This document shows positions 18,644 through 28,347 of a DNA stretch of 64,000 bases, piece after piece. Under the pieces are notes generated by a model that was given only the letters and a program-made list of their open reading frames with translations, ran no database searches and was not told the DNA's origin. This DNA comes from Gordonia jinghuaiqii (lineage in GTDB: Bacteria; Actinomycetota; Actinomycetes; Mycobacteriales; Mycobacteriaceae): contig NZ_CP059491.1 in the NCBI RefSeq assembly GCF_014041935.1, forward strand, positions 3,100,001 through 3,164,000, written 5' to 3'. The position numbers were made by a program, and so were the translations under genes. Every line of letters begins with the position of its first letter. The first letter of the stretch is position 1.

Positions 18644-19441
18644 TCACGGTGCGATCACCCGCACCCAGTCGACGAGCATGGTGGCCTTGGCCGGGGTCGT
18701 CGCGTCGGTCGGCCCGGGCCAGCGGCCGCCGACGGCGACGTTCAACAGGAGATGGAACGGCTTGTCGAACACCCAGTGCGCGTCTGCCGCCAGATCACCG
18801 CGGTGGGCGACGAACAGCGTCTGATCGTCGATGCCGCCCTCGATCCGGTCCGGCAGCTTGTTCACCCAGTACGTGTGGAACTTCCATGCCAGCGGTGATC
18901 GCGGAACACCCGACACCGAGACCGCCTGTCGTCCTTCGGCCGAGTCCCGTGGCACATGGACCCCGATGTGGTACTCGGGTGCCTGATTGAGTGTCTCGAT
19001 GATGTCGATCTCACCTGATGCCGGCCACCCGACCTCGTCGATGTCGTCACCGAGCATCCAGAACGCCGGGTGCAGACCGGTTCCCGCCGGTACCGCGATC
19101 CGTGCGCTGACCCGGCCATAGGTGACCGACAGCTTGCCTTTCGTGGAGATACGAGCCGAGGTGTATCGCCCCTTGTGACGCCGGACCGTGATCGCCAGGT
19201 GCCCCTTGCCGTCCACACGTACGTTGGCGAATGAGTCGGTGTACACCTGGTCTTCGTCGTTACCCCAGCCGCCACCACCGGTGACAGGTCGCCACGGGCT
19301 GCTCGGTTTCCGTGCCGGGCCATCGAATTCGTCGACATAGATCACGCTCGGCCCGCGGTCGGGTTCCGCGTGACCGATGGACGCGTTACACGCCGTGACG
19401 GCCATCGCCGAGATCACGCACAGGTGGACGAGCCGCCTCAT
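18644..19441 (-). CDS. GH16 family endoglucanase-like lipoprotein
   Basis: A 265-residue secreted lipoprotein (signal peptide with Cys18 in AVTAC) carrying a glycoside hydrolase family 16 beta-jelly roll. The catalytic signature E-x-D-x-x-E is present as GEIDIIE near residues 141-147, after AFWMLGDD. GH16 enzymes cut beta-1,3/1,4-glucans, laminarin, agarose or galactans, or act as transglycosylases. Its start overlaps the stop of the upstream glycosyltransferase (ATGA), so it is the last gene of the glycan operon and probably trims, releases or remodels that product at the cell surface. Substrate cannot be told from sequence. Confidence 0.87.
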   Translation of the reverse strand: MRRLVHLCVISAMAVTACNASIGHAEPDRGPSVIYVDEFDGPARKPSSPWRPVTGGGGWGNDEDQVYTDSFANVRVDGKGHLAITVRRHKGRYTSARISTKGKLSVTYGRVSARIAVPAGTGLHPAFWMLGDDIDEVGWPASGEIDIIETLNQAPEYHIGVHVPRDSAEGRQAVSVSGVPRSPLAWKFHTYWVNKLPDRIEGGIDDQTLFVAHRGDLAADAHWVFDKPFHLLLNVAVGGRWPGPTDATTPAKATMLVDWVRVIAP

Positions 19442-20418
19442 GGTCGCACCTTCGGTGCCAGGAGACCGGATGCGTAGCCGGCGCAGGTCAGCAGCAGTCC
19501 GGCGATCAGTGCACCGACGCGTGCCGGTGAGCGACGATGCCGCCAGACGCCCGCCGGCAACACCTGTGCGGTGTAACGGCGTTCGCTTGCCAGCGCGCTG
19601 CCGGCGCCGGCGAGTCCGGACAACACCGCCTTGGATCGTCCCTCGTGGTAACACCGGCGGGCGAAGTAGTCGAACCGGCGCCGGTCGTCGGGCACGGCAT
19701 GTGAGACGCGAAACGACGTGTCTCGCACGATGACGTGGTCGGGATAGCGTCGGCGGAGCGCGATGCCCATCAGCGTTTCCTCACAGCCGGCCGGGAGGGT
19801 GCCGCGTCGTCCGAGGTCCGCGGAGAAGCCCCCGACCTCGTCCAGGGCGTCGCGGCGGACAGCCATCGCCGCCCCGATGGGGTTGCGGATCTCGGCTCCG
19901 TTGTCGGGGAGGCCGCGGTAATCACATCCGACGACCCAGCCGAATTCTTCGGGAAACCAGGCTGGAGCGGATGATTCCCATTGCGCCGCAACAGCTCCGC
20001 CCATCGCGATGACCGACGCGTCGCGGAGTCGCGCGCGTACCGCGGCGAGTGCGTCCGGTGCCGGGCACGCATCGTCGTCGAGGAAGACCACCGTCGTCCC
20101 CGTCGCCCTGGCGGTGCCGGTGTTACGTGCGTCGGAGAGTCCGCGTGTGCCGGTGTTGGCGCACACGACGACATCGGGATGGGACGCGAGGAGGTCGGTC
20201 AGCAGGTCCGGGTTGTGATCGACGACGATGATGAGCTCGTCGGCCGGACCCAGCTGCGCGGTGGTGGCCGTGATCGCCGCCTCGAGCTGAGCTCGGCGCC
20301 GTTCGGTGTAACAGCAGATCACGACCGACAACGTCGGTCGGTCGAACGGGCCGGCCGAGGAAGTGGCGACGCGGTCGGGCTGCAACGCCGCGGCATCGTG
20401 TACCGACGGGTCGATCAC
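19438..20418 (-). CDS. Family 2 glycosyltransferase
   Basis: A 326-residue GT-A transferase: TLSVVICCYTERRRAQLEAAI opens the nucleotide-sugar fold near residue 30, the metal-binding DDD is in VVFLDDDACPAP, and an NPIGAAMAVRR / CEETLMGIALRRRYP pair marks the acceptor side, where the C-terminal acidic ED equivalent is CEETLM. A short hydrophobic segment near the end (ALIAGLLLTCAGYASGLL) may tether it to the membrane. GTG 20418 overlaps the preceding stop by GTGA. The sugar is unknown. Confidence 0.87.
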   Translation of the reverse strand: MIDPSVHDAAALQPDRVATSSAGPFDRPTLSVVICCYTERRRAQLEAAITATTAQLGPADELIIVVDHNPDLLTDLLASHPDVVVCANTGTRGLSDARNTGTARATGTTVVFLDDDACPAPDALAAVRARLRDASVIAMGGAVAAQWESSAPAWFPEEFGWVVGCDYRGLPDNGAEIRNPIGAAMAVRRDALDEVGGFSADLGRRGTLPAGCEETLMGIALRRRYPDHVIVRDTSFRVSHAVPDDRRRFDYFARRCYHEGRSKAVLSGLAGAGSALASERRYTAQVLPAGVWRHRRSPARVGALIAGLLLTCAGYASGLLAPKVRP

Positions 20419-21185
20419 CACTGCGCGAGGTTGTCGAACCACGACACCACGTCCTCTCCATTGATGCACGACGGATCGAGATGCGCCCCGGAGCATTCGA
20501 CGAGGGATACGTTCGCGGCCGCCCCGAAGCGCGCCCGGAACTCGGTTGCGTTGGTCGACGTCGGTACCAGTGTGTCCCCCGGGCTCACGTAGAAGCGGAA
20601 GTTCTGGCCGGCCAGTGATTCGACGGGCAGTTTCATCGGATCGGTTCCCGCCGGATCGGAGTTGACCCCGGCCAGACTCGTGCGGTAGTCACCTTCGGCG
20701 GCGTCGAGGTTGAGCGCCGGGCCGATGGCCGCCAGGCCGCGCGGACGTAGATCAGGTCGCTTCGCCATCAGGTTGACCGCGGCGACCGTGCCCATGGACT
20801 CGCCGAGGAAGAACACATCCGACACGCGGTGTTGATCGGCCGCCCGAATCGCGAGCTCAGCGTAATCGCGTTGGGATTCGCTGTTGCCGTATGCGTTTCC
20901 ACCGGCGCGGCCGGCCACGACCACATAGCCCGCGTCACAGAGCGCGCGGACGAGCGCACGATGGGGCTCGTCCAGCCCGAGGATGGATTCGTCTCTGTCC
21001 AGGCCGTGGAAGAAGACGACCACACCGCGTGTGGTCCGGTCCGCGTCCCAGATGCTCAGGGTGTTCTGCCCGTTGACCATCGCCTCGGTGCGGGTCAGTC
21101 CGTCACCGGTCGGCGCGCACGCTGCCAGTGAGGCCGGAAACAGCAGCATCAGGAGTGTCGCGACGAGTGTGCCTGCGCGGAGCAT
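20415..21185 (-). CDS. Alpha/beta-hydrolase lipoprotein
   Basis: A 256-residue extracytoplasmic lipoprotein: signal peptide with lipobox SLAAC, then an alpha/beta-hydrolase core. Visible are the oxyanion region VVFFHGLDRDES, the nucleophile elbow GESMG, a candidate acid in YVSPGDTLVP, and the His in CSGAHLDPS. The substrate could be an ester on the glycan or glycolipid made by this operon, for example removing or moving acyl groups, since a PapA-like acyltransferase is encoded two genes upstream. That link is inference from the operon. Confidence 0.8.
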   Translation of the reverse strand: MLRAGTLVATLLMLLFPASLAACAPTGDGLTRTEAMVNGQNTLSIWDADRTTRGVVVFFHGLDRDESILGLDEPHRALVRALCDAGYVVVAGRAGGNAYGNSESQRDYAELAIRAADQHRVSDVFFLGESMGTVAAVNLMAKRPDLRPRGLAAIGPALNLDAAEGDYRTSLAGVNSDPAGTDPMKLPVESLAGQNFRFYVSPGDTLVPTSTNATEFRARFGAAANVSLVECSGAHLDPSCINGEDVVSWFDNLAQW

Positions 21186-21188
21186 GCC

Positions 21189-22352
21189 TTACGCCGCCGC
21201 GATGCGGGAGTACAGGGATGCGATACGCCCCGCGCGAACCGGCGCGATGTACTCGCCGCGGACCCGTTCCGCCCCGGCCCTGGCCATCTGCTCGCGCAGA
21301 TCGTCGTCGCCGAGCAGCCTCAGGAGCGCGTCCGCGAGCTCACCTGCATCGCCGGGCGCGACCAGGATCCCGGTCTCCTCGTCGTCGATGAACTCTGCGG
21401 GACCACCTGATCGGCAGGCGACGACGGGGGTCCCGCACAGCTGCGCCTCGAGCAGGATCATCCCGAACGGCTCCTCGAAGGACGGGCAGGCGAGCACGTC
21501 GACGGCACCGAGCACGCCGGACACGTCGTCCACATGAGGCACCATCCGGAGCGCGTCACCCAGGAGCTCGTCGCCGGTCCTGGCGAGTTCCGTCATGTAC
21601 CGGCCGTCGCTGGTCCCCGGGGAACCCACCAGCGCCAGTTGCAGCGGAAGACCGTTCGCCCGCACTCGGGCCACCGCGTCCAGCAGGACGTGCAGTCCCT
21701 TCTCCGGATCGATGCGGCCCACAGCCGCGACGACCGGGTACTCCGGGCACGCCGCCAGTCGCTCGCGCCACTCGCTTCCCGACGTGTCACCACCGAATCG
21801 TCCGGCGTCGACACATTGCGGGATCACCACGACCTTGCCGCGCGCCCACGGCGGCACCTGGTTGCGCGAGACCCCACTGATCGCGATCGTCGTGTCGGAC
21901 AGTCGAACCGCCACTCCGAGAGCGAACCGCCCGATACCGGGGGCGACGATCTCGTGGAGTTCGAGCACCGACCTCGTCCGGGTCAGCCTGCCGGCGACAG
22001 CGCAGTCCAGGTGGGTCATGAGCAGATTGGAGTGGATCACATCGGCCTCGGCGTCACCCACCACCCGGACGAGCCGAACGATGGCCTGCACCGTGCGCCA
22101 CAGCAGTCCGATCAGCTCGGCGGGGCCGTGCAGTTGCTGCCCGTCGGTGGACCGCAGGCCCCGGCGTGGCGCCGGATCCAGCTGACGGAACTCCAATCCC
22201 TCTTCTCGCCAACGCTTTTCGAAACCTCCCCCACCGGGCGCCGCCAGTGCCAGGTGTACACCGGATCCCGACAGGAGTGGCGCGAAGTTGAGCAGGCTCT
22301 GTTCGGCGCCCGTCACCTCCCTCGACGCCGAGACCGCGAGCACCCGGATCAT
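21189..22352 (-). CDS. Family 4 glycosyltransferase
   Basis: A 387-residue GT-B enzyme. The N-terminal domain (MIRVLAVSASREVTGAEQSLL) binds acceptor; the C-terminal Rossmann domain has AAVGRIDPEKGLHVLLDAV and the donor-binding E-x7-E motif in SFEEPFGMILLEAQLCGTPVV. It belongs with retaining mannosyl-/glucosyltransferases that use nucleotide sugars on the cytoplasmic face. Start ATG 22352 overlaps the stop of the acyltransferase upstream; the hydrolase follows after three bases. Confidence 0.9.
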   Translation of the reverse strand: MIRVLAVSASREVTGAEQSLLNFAPLLSGSGVHLALAAPGGGGFEKRWREEGLEFRQLDPAPRRGLRSTDGQQLHGPAELIGLLWRTVQAIVRLVRVVGDAEADVIHSNLLMTHLDCAVAGRLTRTRSVLELHEIVAPGIGRFALGVAVRLSDTTIAISGVSRNQVPPWARGKVVVIPQCVDAGRFGGDTSGSEWRERLAACPEYPVVAAVGRIDPEKGLHVLLDAVARVRANGLPLQLALVGSPGTSDGRYMTELARTGDELLGDALRMVPHVDDVSGVLGAVDVLACPSFEEPFGMILLEAQLCGTPVVACRSGGPAEFIDDEETGILVAPGDAGELADALLRLLGDDDLREQMARAGAERVRGEYIAPVRAGRIASLYSRIAAA

Positions 22353-23581
22353 GACGCTTCCTCACCGAACACCAACCGGCGGAAGTCGTGCGTGAGCGCC
22401 TTCAGCGCCGCGTCGACGCGACCGGCGTCGATGACGTTGTCGTGGAAGGACACCGACAGCAGACTCGCATCCTTCGTGTGCAGCGCGACGATCGTCACCC
22501 CGTTCGGACCGTCGGGTTCGTTACTGGAGGCGTACACGGGGTTTCCGGCGTCGGAGAACGGGATGTTGGTGCGCATCCCGACGTCGGAGAAGGCCACCAC
22601 GGCGGGCGCGGTGGGGTCGACCGACGTGGGAATCGTGGGACGGTGACGGCGGCTGCCGGTACGCGCCGACGAGAGCAGCGCACCGGCAAGCGGTCGCGCT
22701 GATCGCATACCCGAGCGGATTCGCTGCGACACCTCGAGGATCGTCGTGTCCTCGTCGATACGGATCGGGAGCGCGCCCAGGAAGTTGCCGTTGATCCACT
22801 CCCCGTCGAGGTAGGTCCGCAGGTCGACGACCACGTTCGACACCGGCGACACCTCGACGCCTGCCCCCTGCAGTGCCCGGATGACGGCGATGGCGACGAC
22901 AGCGAAGTTGCTGACCTTGCCCGCGGTCGCCTTGACCGTGGCCACCGTCTCGTCGCGCAGTGCCCCGTCGAGGCTCGCGTACAAGGTCTTCCGCGATGGC
23001 TGCCACGGCACCATCACCCCGGCGGTCGGCGGACCCGACCGGTCCGGCCGGTCGGCGAAAGCCGCTCTGAACCGCTTGGGATCGCGTCCGAACGTCGCCC
23101 AGGCGGCCGACAGCATCGGCATCCGTCCTGACGGGTGGGATGCGATCGGGGCGTAATCCCCGGTGGACGCCGCCGCCGCCACCGCTTCCATGATGGCGCC
23201 GTTGCTGCGGCCGTCGCTGAGTGCGTGGCAGACGACCATGCCGAGGTGGTTGGGAAATCGGACGAACTGCAGAGGCATCTGATCGTCGGCGTCGGCGACC
23301 AGGGCGTCGACGACATCGCCGAGATCGGTGCCCTCGGGCCACGGTTCACCTTCGGTGACCATGGCGTCGGTCGGCTCACCCGGCACCCAGCGCATGGCGA
23401 CACGATCCAGCTGCCAACCCAGCCGGGCGTGCGGGTTCTCCGCGGCCACGCGCACGAGCGCGGCGCGCACGTCATCCAGCGGTGGGAGGTCGACCGGTCC
23501 GAGCAGCAAGCTGAGCACCGAGCCGACCCAGGGGCGGTCACGTCGTTGCAGTGCTGGGTTTTTCGACATAGTCGACCTCAT
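22349..23581 (-). CDS. PapA/condensation-superfamily acyltransferase
   Basis: A 410-residue member of the CoA-dependent acyltransferase superfamily (condensation domains, PapA proteins, chloramphenicol acetyltransferase). The catalytic HxxxDG is CHALSDGRSNGAI near residue 120, and the structural motif near the C-terminus is reduced to FSDVGMRTN. Such stand-alone proteins esterify sugars or lipids in mycobacterial glycolipids. Its place between two glycan genes suggests acylation of the operon product. The first ATG (23581) overlaps the preceding stop; a second ATG four codons on (MSKNPALQ) with GAGG upstream is also possible. Confidence 0.8.
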   Translation of the reverse strand: MRSTMSKNPALQRRDRPWVGSVLSLLLGPVDLPPLDDVRAALVRVAAENPHARLGWQLDRVAMRWVPGEPTDAMVTEGEPWPEGTDLGDVVDALVADADDQMPLQFVRFPNHLGMVVCHALSDGRSNGAIMEAVAAAASTGDYAPIASHPSGRMPMLSAAWATFGRDPKRFRAAFADRPDRSGPPTAGVMVPWQPSRKTLYASLDGALRDETVATVKATAGKVSNFAVVAIAVIRALQGAGVEVSPVSNVVVDLRTYLDGEWINGNFLGALPIRIDEDTTILEVSQRIRSGMRSARPLAGALLSSARTGSRRHRPTIPTSVDPTAPAVVAFSDVGMRTNIPFSDAGNPVYASSNEPDGPNGVTIVALHTKDASLLSVSFHDNVIDAGRVDAALKALTHDFRRLVFGEEAS

Positions 23582-25335
23582 CTCATCTCATTTCGGTACA
23601 GGTAGACCCACGCGCCGGTTTCTTCGACGACGACGTCCCACCTCGGGTCACTGGCCAGGTGGCGCCTCAGATTGGTGACCGACTCGGCGGGGAACAGACC
23701 GAAGTAGGCGCCGAACGCACGCATCGTGTCCGACAGCACGAGGTAGGTCGGTCGGTTCCGATCCGCTATCACGGCCATCAATCGCTGGTAGTCCGATTCG
23801 GTGGCGAAGTCCCGCCCGAGGAGGCCCGGCTGGAACATCAAGGCGTTGTCGAATGCGTGGGTGAACTCGGCGAAGCGCACGTAGTCACCCGTGCTCCGCT
23901 CCGGCCAGACCGGGACCAGCGGCGTCACGAATGCGGGGAACACGTTGCCCGCGAGCACATCCCCGGAGGCCGTGACCTGCGCAGCGCTGATCTGGCTGGT
24001 GTACCAGTTGGCGGTGGCTGCCTGCGCTGCCATCGCGGTGCCCGCGAGGAGCGCGGCGAACGTCGCGACGAACCGCTTCCGGCCGGCTCGGAGTCCGGCG
24101 ACGAGAACGGGAGCAAGGACGAACGCACAACCGGGGAGCGAGTAGAGAAAGACCCGGAACACCGCCTCACCCCCGTAGCTCTGCCCGCCGAGGATGAGAA
24201 TCGGGCTCAGGGCGACGACACCGAGCGCCCAGTACGGTTCCTTTCGGCGCCATCTCAGCAGCAGAACGAATGCCGTGGAGCACCACAGCGAGATCGTGAG
24301 GGCACGCATCACCGAACTCGAGAAGATCTGACCGGGCATCCCGGGATGCCCGGCTCCGTTGGTACTCGCGTTGCCTGCGACGTCGCTGGAGAACAGCGTG
24401 TAACCGGACACGATGTCGAAGTTGTACAACAGGGAACCGCCGAGGATCACGACCATCAGCGGCAGCATCCACCACGGCTTCACGGTGCGGCCGAGGACGA
24501 GCAGGACGCATGCCCCCAGGACCCAGTAAGGGGTGAGCTGGTGGGTGATCGTGAGGGCCGCGAAGAGGACCAGGATCGACAGGGTGCCGGCCGACCGGCC
24601 GCGGGACAGACCGATCGGCGTGAGCATGCCGACCGTGAGCAACAGCCCGATCGCCTGCGGCGCGAAATAGTCCTGTTCGACCCAGTTCAGGGTCACCACG
24701 AGGAACGTCGCCGCCAGGCTCTGGTCCCGCGTGAGGCGCCACGCGCGGGCCGCCGCGAAGACGAGTGCGGCAAGGGCGACGTTGTAGACGGGTGTGAACC
24801 AGTGTGCGATGCCGATGGGAGCGACACCCGTGAGGTCGCCGAACCACGCGGTGACCGCGAAGAGTCCGGGCCAACCGTTGTAGATGTCCACTCCCTTTGC
24901 GAGGGAGCCACTGTGCGCAATGTGGTCGACGACGCCGAGATGCTTGTAGGTCCACGAGTACATCGGGGCCTCGGTGGACAGCGCGCGCGGAAGCCGCTGG
25001 CACACGATCATCGCGCCGATCGCGGCCCACGCGGCAACCGAATCACTCTGTCGCAGCGCAACTCCGAATCCGATCCCGGCGAGCACGATCGACACGGCGT
25101 ACAGCGGTGATGCACCGGCAAGCAACCCGTACTCGTTGAACGGGGAGGCCGAAACGGACCTCACGCCGTACACGAACGACGCGAGACACAGGGCGAGGAC
25201 GACCCAGGGCACCACCGGACGACGCCACCACGGGACCGCCGGAGCGACCTGCGACCGCTCGGGTGATCGCCGCCGATGATCCAACCCACCCCCCTGCGAC
25301 ACCGGGGTCCCGTGGGTTGCCTCCGCGATCGTCAT
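23578..25335 (-). CDS. Polytopic membrane protein, possible GT-C transferase or polymerase
   Basis: A 585-residue integral membrane protein with about 12-13 hydrophobic segments from residue 40 to 460, followed by a soluble C-terminal domain of about 110 residues (FAEFTHAFDNALMF..., ending WVYLYRNEMR). Loops with HQLTPYW, TLNWVEQDYFAPQAIG and PMYSWTYKHLGVVDHI resemble acidic/aromatic loops of polyprenyl-phosphate-sugar-using GT-C enzymes, but I see no clear family signature. In this operon the usual role would be glycan polymerisation or sugar addition outside the membrane after flipping. Start ATG 25335 overlaps the preceding stop (ATGA). Confidence 0.8.
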   Translation of the reverse strand: MTIAEATHGTPVSQGGGLDHRRRSPERSQVAPAVPWWRRPVVPWVVLALCLASFVYGVRSVSASPFNEYGLLAGASPLYAVSIVLAGIGFGVALRQSDSVAAWAAIGAMIVCQRLPRALSTEAPMYSWTYKHLGVVDHIAHSGSLAKGVDIYNGWPGLFAVTAWFGDLTGVAPIGIAHWFTPVYNVALAALVFAAARAWRLTRDQSLAATFLVVTLNWVEQDYFAPQAIGLLLTVGMLTPIGLSRGRSAGTLSILVLFAALTITHQLTPYWVLGACVLLVLGRTVKPWWMLPLMVVILGGSLLYNFDIVSGYTLFSSDVAGNASTNGAGHPGMPGQIFSSSVMRALTISLWCSTAFVLLLRWRRKEPYWALGVVALSPILILGGQSYGGEAVFRVFLYSLPGCAFVLAPVLVAGLRAGRKRFVATFAALLAGTAMAAQAATANWYTSQISAAQVTASGDVLAGNVFPAFVTPLVPVWPERSTGDYVRFAEFTHAFDNALMFQPGLLGRDFATESDYQRLMAVIADRNRPTYLVLSDTMRAFGAYFGLFPAESVTNLRRHLASDPRWDVVVEETGAWVYLYRNEMR

Positions 25336-27011
25336 GTGCGTTCCACCGTGGAGGCGAGGAAGACACCGCGACCGAGACCACCGATCATCGTCGCCGATCC
25401 CAGCAGCGCCAGAACGATCGACGGATGCCAGAAACCTGCCATCAACAGACCTGTTGTCGCGATGATGCAGACCGCGAGGCCGAGTACCGGGATGAGCGAC
25501 AGACGTGCGTACAGGGGCAACTGACCGAACGACATCAACAGACTCCCGGGGCCCGACAGGACAAAGGCGGTCACGGCGGTCACCTGCAAGAGGGCCGGCA
25601 GAACGGTCGGGGCTGCGAGGCACCCGATGAGCCCCAGCCATACGGATGCGGTGGCGAGTCGACCCGCCAGGATGGTGTTGCCCTCGTCGCCCCACATCTG
25701 GCCTCGGCGGAAGTCGAGTACGCCGCGCAGACCTGGCGTCACCTTGAGCGGAGACCCGACGCGGCCCGCGAGCCTACCTTTCAGGAGTTCCCACGGCCCG
25801 CGCATGACCCCGGCCAACTCTCGACGGCGCAGTTCGGTCAATGCAGGCTCGGCAGCAACCGCGGGCCCGTGTACGACCTCGGTGGTCGCGCCGAGATGAC
25901 GGACTCCCCCGACAAGTCGCTTCGCCACCAGCACCGCGGTCCGTGGATGGACGAGCATCTTGCAGATCACCGCGCTCAGCCCGACGCCGTAGTTGTACAT
26001 CTGCTTCTCGAGTTCGGCGACGGTCTCGCGATGGCTGTGCCACACGATCGCCGACGGCTCTCTCGCCAGCAGACGGCCGGCGAGCAGGACTCGAACGAAG
26101 ATGTCGATGTCCTCACCGCCGCCCGCCGCCGACCCCGCACCCAACGCCTCGTCGAACCCGCCGAGTCCGATCACGGTGTCCTTGCGCACCGCGAAGTTCG
26201 CGCCGGTACCGAACTCGGACACCCGCAGCGGGAAGAGGCCATCGTCTACCGCGTGTTCGGTCATGCCGAAGAGGGCAGGTTCCCATCGCTGCGCCCAACC
26301 CACCCTGGAATCGAAATAGGCCTGCGACGGGGTCATCACCTCTGCCGAGGGCACCATCCCGCACACGCAGGCGACTGCGTCGTCGCGCTCGAAACCGATC
26401 ACGAGGCGGGACAGCCAGTTCGGGTCGATGACCACATCGTCGTCGGTGAACGCGATGAGGTCGTGGCCGGCAGTGCGGACTCCGACGTTCCGGGCTATCG
26501 AAAGTCCTTGGCCGACTGCATCGACCACCCGGACCGACAGCGTCGGAAAGTCGTCGACGACCGGTGGCGTCAGCCCACTCGCAGGATTGTTGTCCACGAC
26601 GATGACCTCGAACTCGGGGTAGTCGAGTGTGGCGAGGCTTGCCAGCAGGCGGCCGAGATGCTCCGGCCGATCCCGGGTGCAGATCACCACCGACACGCCG
26701 GGCCGGGAGACCGGCTGCGGCAACGCGGGCGGCTCGGGCAGGGCGTGAGCGAGTTCGCGGAGAACCGAGCCGTCGACGGCCCCGTCCTCCACCGCGAGTT
26801 GGACGAACCCGAGGGGGCGTCCCTCTCGCCAGACCAGCAATCTCGCGCTCCGAAATCCGGCGCCGTCGAGCAGTTCTGTTGTTGTGGTGTCGATCTGGTC
26901 GGCGTCGATCTGTCCGACCCAGACTGCACCGTCCCAATCGTGACCGTCTCCCTGGGTTCGCCTGATCGGCGCAAGACCCGGACGCCGGACCACCTGTCCG
27001 TTGTCGACCAT
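25332..27011 (-). CDS. Membrane-anchored family 2 glycosyltransferase
   Basis: A 559-residue protein: an N-terminal ~100-residue segment, then a GT-A domain (VSVVICTRDRPEHLGRLLAS near 105, metal-site FTDDDVVIDPNW near 190, GGGEDIDIFVRVLLAGR acceptor/catalytic region near 300), then an alpha-helical linker and four to five transmembrane segments at the C-terminus. The N-terminal extension (LLVWREGRPLGFVQLAVEDG) resembles the domain in front of some mycofactocin-type and actinobacterial GT2 enzymes. Start 27011 has GGAAAG upstream and sits four bases after the flippase stop. Confidence 0.87.
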   Translation of the reverse strand: MVDNGQVVRRPGLAPIRRTQGDGHDWDGAVWVGQIDADQIDTTTTELLDGAGFRSARLLVWREGRPLGFVQLAVEDGAVDGSVLRELAHALPEPPALPQPVSRPGVSVVICTRDRPEHLGRLLASLATLDYPEFEVIVVDNNPASGLTPPVVDDFPTLSVRVVDAVGQGLSIARNVGVRTAGHDLIAFTDDDVVIDPNWLSRLVIGFERDDAVACVCGMVPSAEVMTPSQAYFDSRVGWAQRWEPALFGMTEHAVDDGLFPLRVSEFGTGANFAVRKDTVIGLGGFDEALGAGSAAGGGEDIDIFVRVLLAGRLLAREPSAIVWHSHRETVAELEKQMYNYGVGLSAVICKMLVHPRTAVLVAKRLVGGVRHLGATTEVVHGPAVAAEPALTELRRRELAGVMRGPWELLKGRLAGRVGSPLKVTPGLRGVLDFRRGQMWGDEGNTILAGRLATASVWLGLIGCLAAPTVLPALLQVTAVTAFVLSGPGSLLMSFGQLPLYARLSLIPVLGLAVCIIATTGLLMAGFWHPSIVLALLGSATMIGGLGRGVFLASTVERT

Positions 27012-27015
27012 CGAG

Positions 27016-28347
27016 CTACTTTCCGTTGTGCCGAGGAACAAGCTCCTCGTGCTGAGAGTGCGATTTGCCCCTGAGACGGGTGACCAGCACCAAGGTCCCC
27101 GCGGCGATTGTGAGCACCACCTGATGGATCAAGATGACCCATGCACCACCGACCGCGCCGAGCGATTCGCAGAAGCCGGGCATCATCGCGAACAGGAGAA
27201 TCGCGGTGGCCCCGCTGAACACCAGCGGCGCGCGGAGCCGGCGTCGGGACTGTTGCAGGGCGGCCCACACGAGGTAGGGCAGGCGCATGATCGATCCGGC
27301 ACAGAGGACGATGACAACCGCGAGAGTCTCGGCCGTCCCGTACGCGGGGTTCAGCAGATGAAGCGCCTGCGGAACCACCACAGCCAGTCCGACGGCGCCG
27401 AGTCCGGTCACCGCTCCCGCGCGGATGAGGATCTTCTTCGCCATTGCCGCAGCCGATTCGGGCTCGCTCGATGCGTGTACCACCAGTGAGACCGCCATCG
27501 ACGCGCCGATGAAGTCAAGGGTGGCGACGATGGAGAAGACGAGTGCGAAACGGGCACCTTCATCCGGTCCGGCGAACATCGTGACGAGAAACGGGGCGAG
27601 TGTGAGCACACCGAGATTCAGCCCGGACAGCGCGATGGTCCTGGTGACCACCCGGTGGAACTCCGACATCGCAGTGCTCTCGGAGATCGAACCGTGCGTG
27701 GGCAATCCGTCTGCGTCGTCGACGATCCGCCGGATCATCGGACGCAGGATCACGACCATGCCCAGCGACGCGACACCCACCGCCAGCGGGACACTCTGCC
27801 ATGCGATCGTGAACGAGAACACCACCAGCAGAACGATCTTGGCGACGCCGACCACCATATTCGCCGACGGAGTCCAGTTCGCCCGCCCGATCGCTATCAG
27901 CGTGGCGTTCTGCAGACCGTAGGCGGACAGCGCGAAGACGCCGATCGTGATGATGACTGCCACGGCGTACTCCCCGCGCACCTCCGACAGCACGCAGATC
28001 GTCAGCAGCCCGCTGAGACCACCTACGGTGAGGGACAGGACAGAGGACAACCACAGGCCACGCCGGTACACCGCAGGCCGACCACGCCCGACCGCCGGTA
28101 ACACCGCGGTGTAGGCGTCGCCGATTCCGGTCGCGATGACGGAGCCGACTGCGGTGATGACGGCGAGCACTGCCGTCATCACACCCAGCTCGGACGGCGT
28201 CACATACTTCGCGGCGAAACCCCAGAACACTGCTCCCAGAGCGGCATTGGTGATCGAGGCAACGGCGACGAGAACTGCGTCGCGTTGCACTCTCTGCGCA
28301 CCGTATCGTGACGCTGTTCCCGCTTCGGCGTCCAGTTCAGCCGACAT
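27016..28347 (-). CDS. Polysaccharide flippase (MOP/Wzx-like)
   Basis: A 443-residue integral membrane protein with about 12 transmembrane segments and few charged residues, typical of MATE/oligosaccharide-flippase transporters that move lipid-linked sugar units across the membrane. It starts with a cytoplasmic tail (SAELDAEAGTASRYGAQRVQRD) and the first helix VAVASITNAALGAVFWGFAAKY, a typical opening of the family. Encoded between two GT2 genes, overlapping the upstream stop by 11 bases. Its presence argues for a lipid-linked oligosaccharide intermediate. Confidence 0.87.
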   Translation of the reverse strand: MSAELDAEAGTASRYGAQRVQRDAVLVAVASITNAALGAVFWGFAAKYVTPSELGVMTAVLAVITAVGSVIATGIGDAYTAVLPAVGRGRPAVYRRGLWLSSVLSLTVGGLSGLLTICVLSEVRGEYAVAVIITIGVFALSAYGLQNATLIAIGRANWTPSANMVVGVAKIVLLVVFSFTIAWQSVPLAVGVASLGMVVILRPMIRRIVDDADGLPTHGSISESTAMSEFHRVVTRTIALSGLNLGVLTLAPFLVTMFAGPDEGARFALVFSIVATLDFIGASMAVSLVVHASSEPESAAAMAKKILIRAGAVTGLGAVGLAVVVPQALHLLNPAYGTAETLAVVIVLCAGSIMRLPYLVWAALQQSRRRLRAPLVFSGATAILLFAMMPGFCESLGAVGGAWVILIHQVVLTIAAGTLVLVTRLRGKSHSQHEELVPRHNGK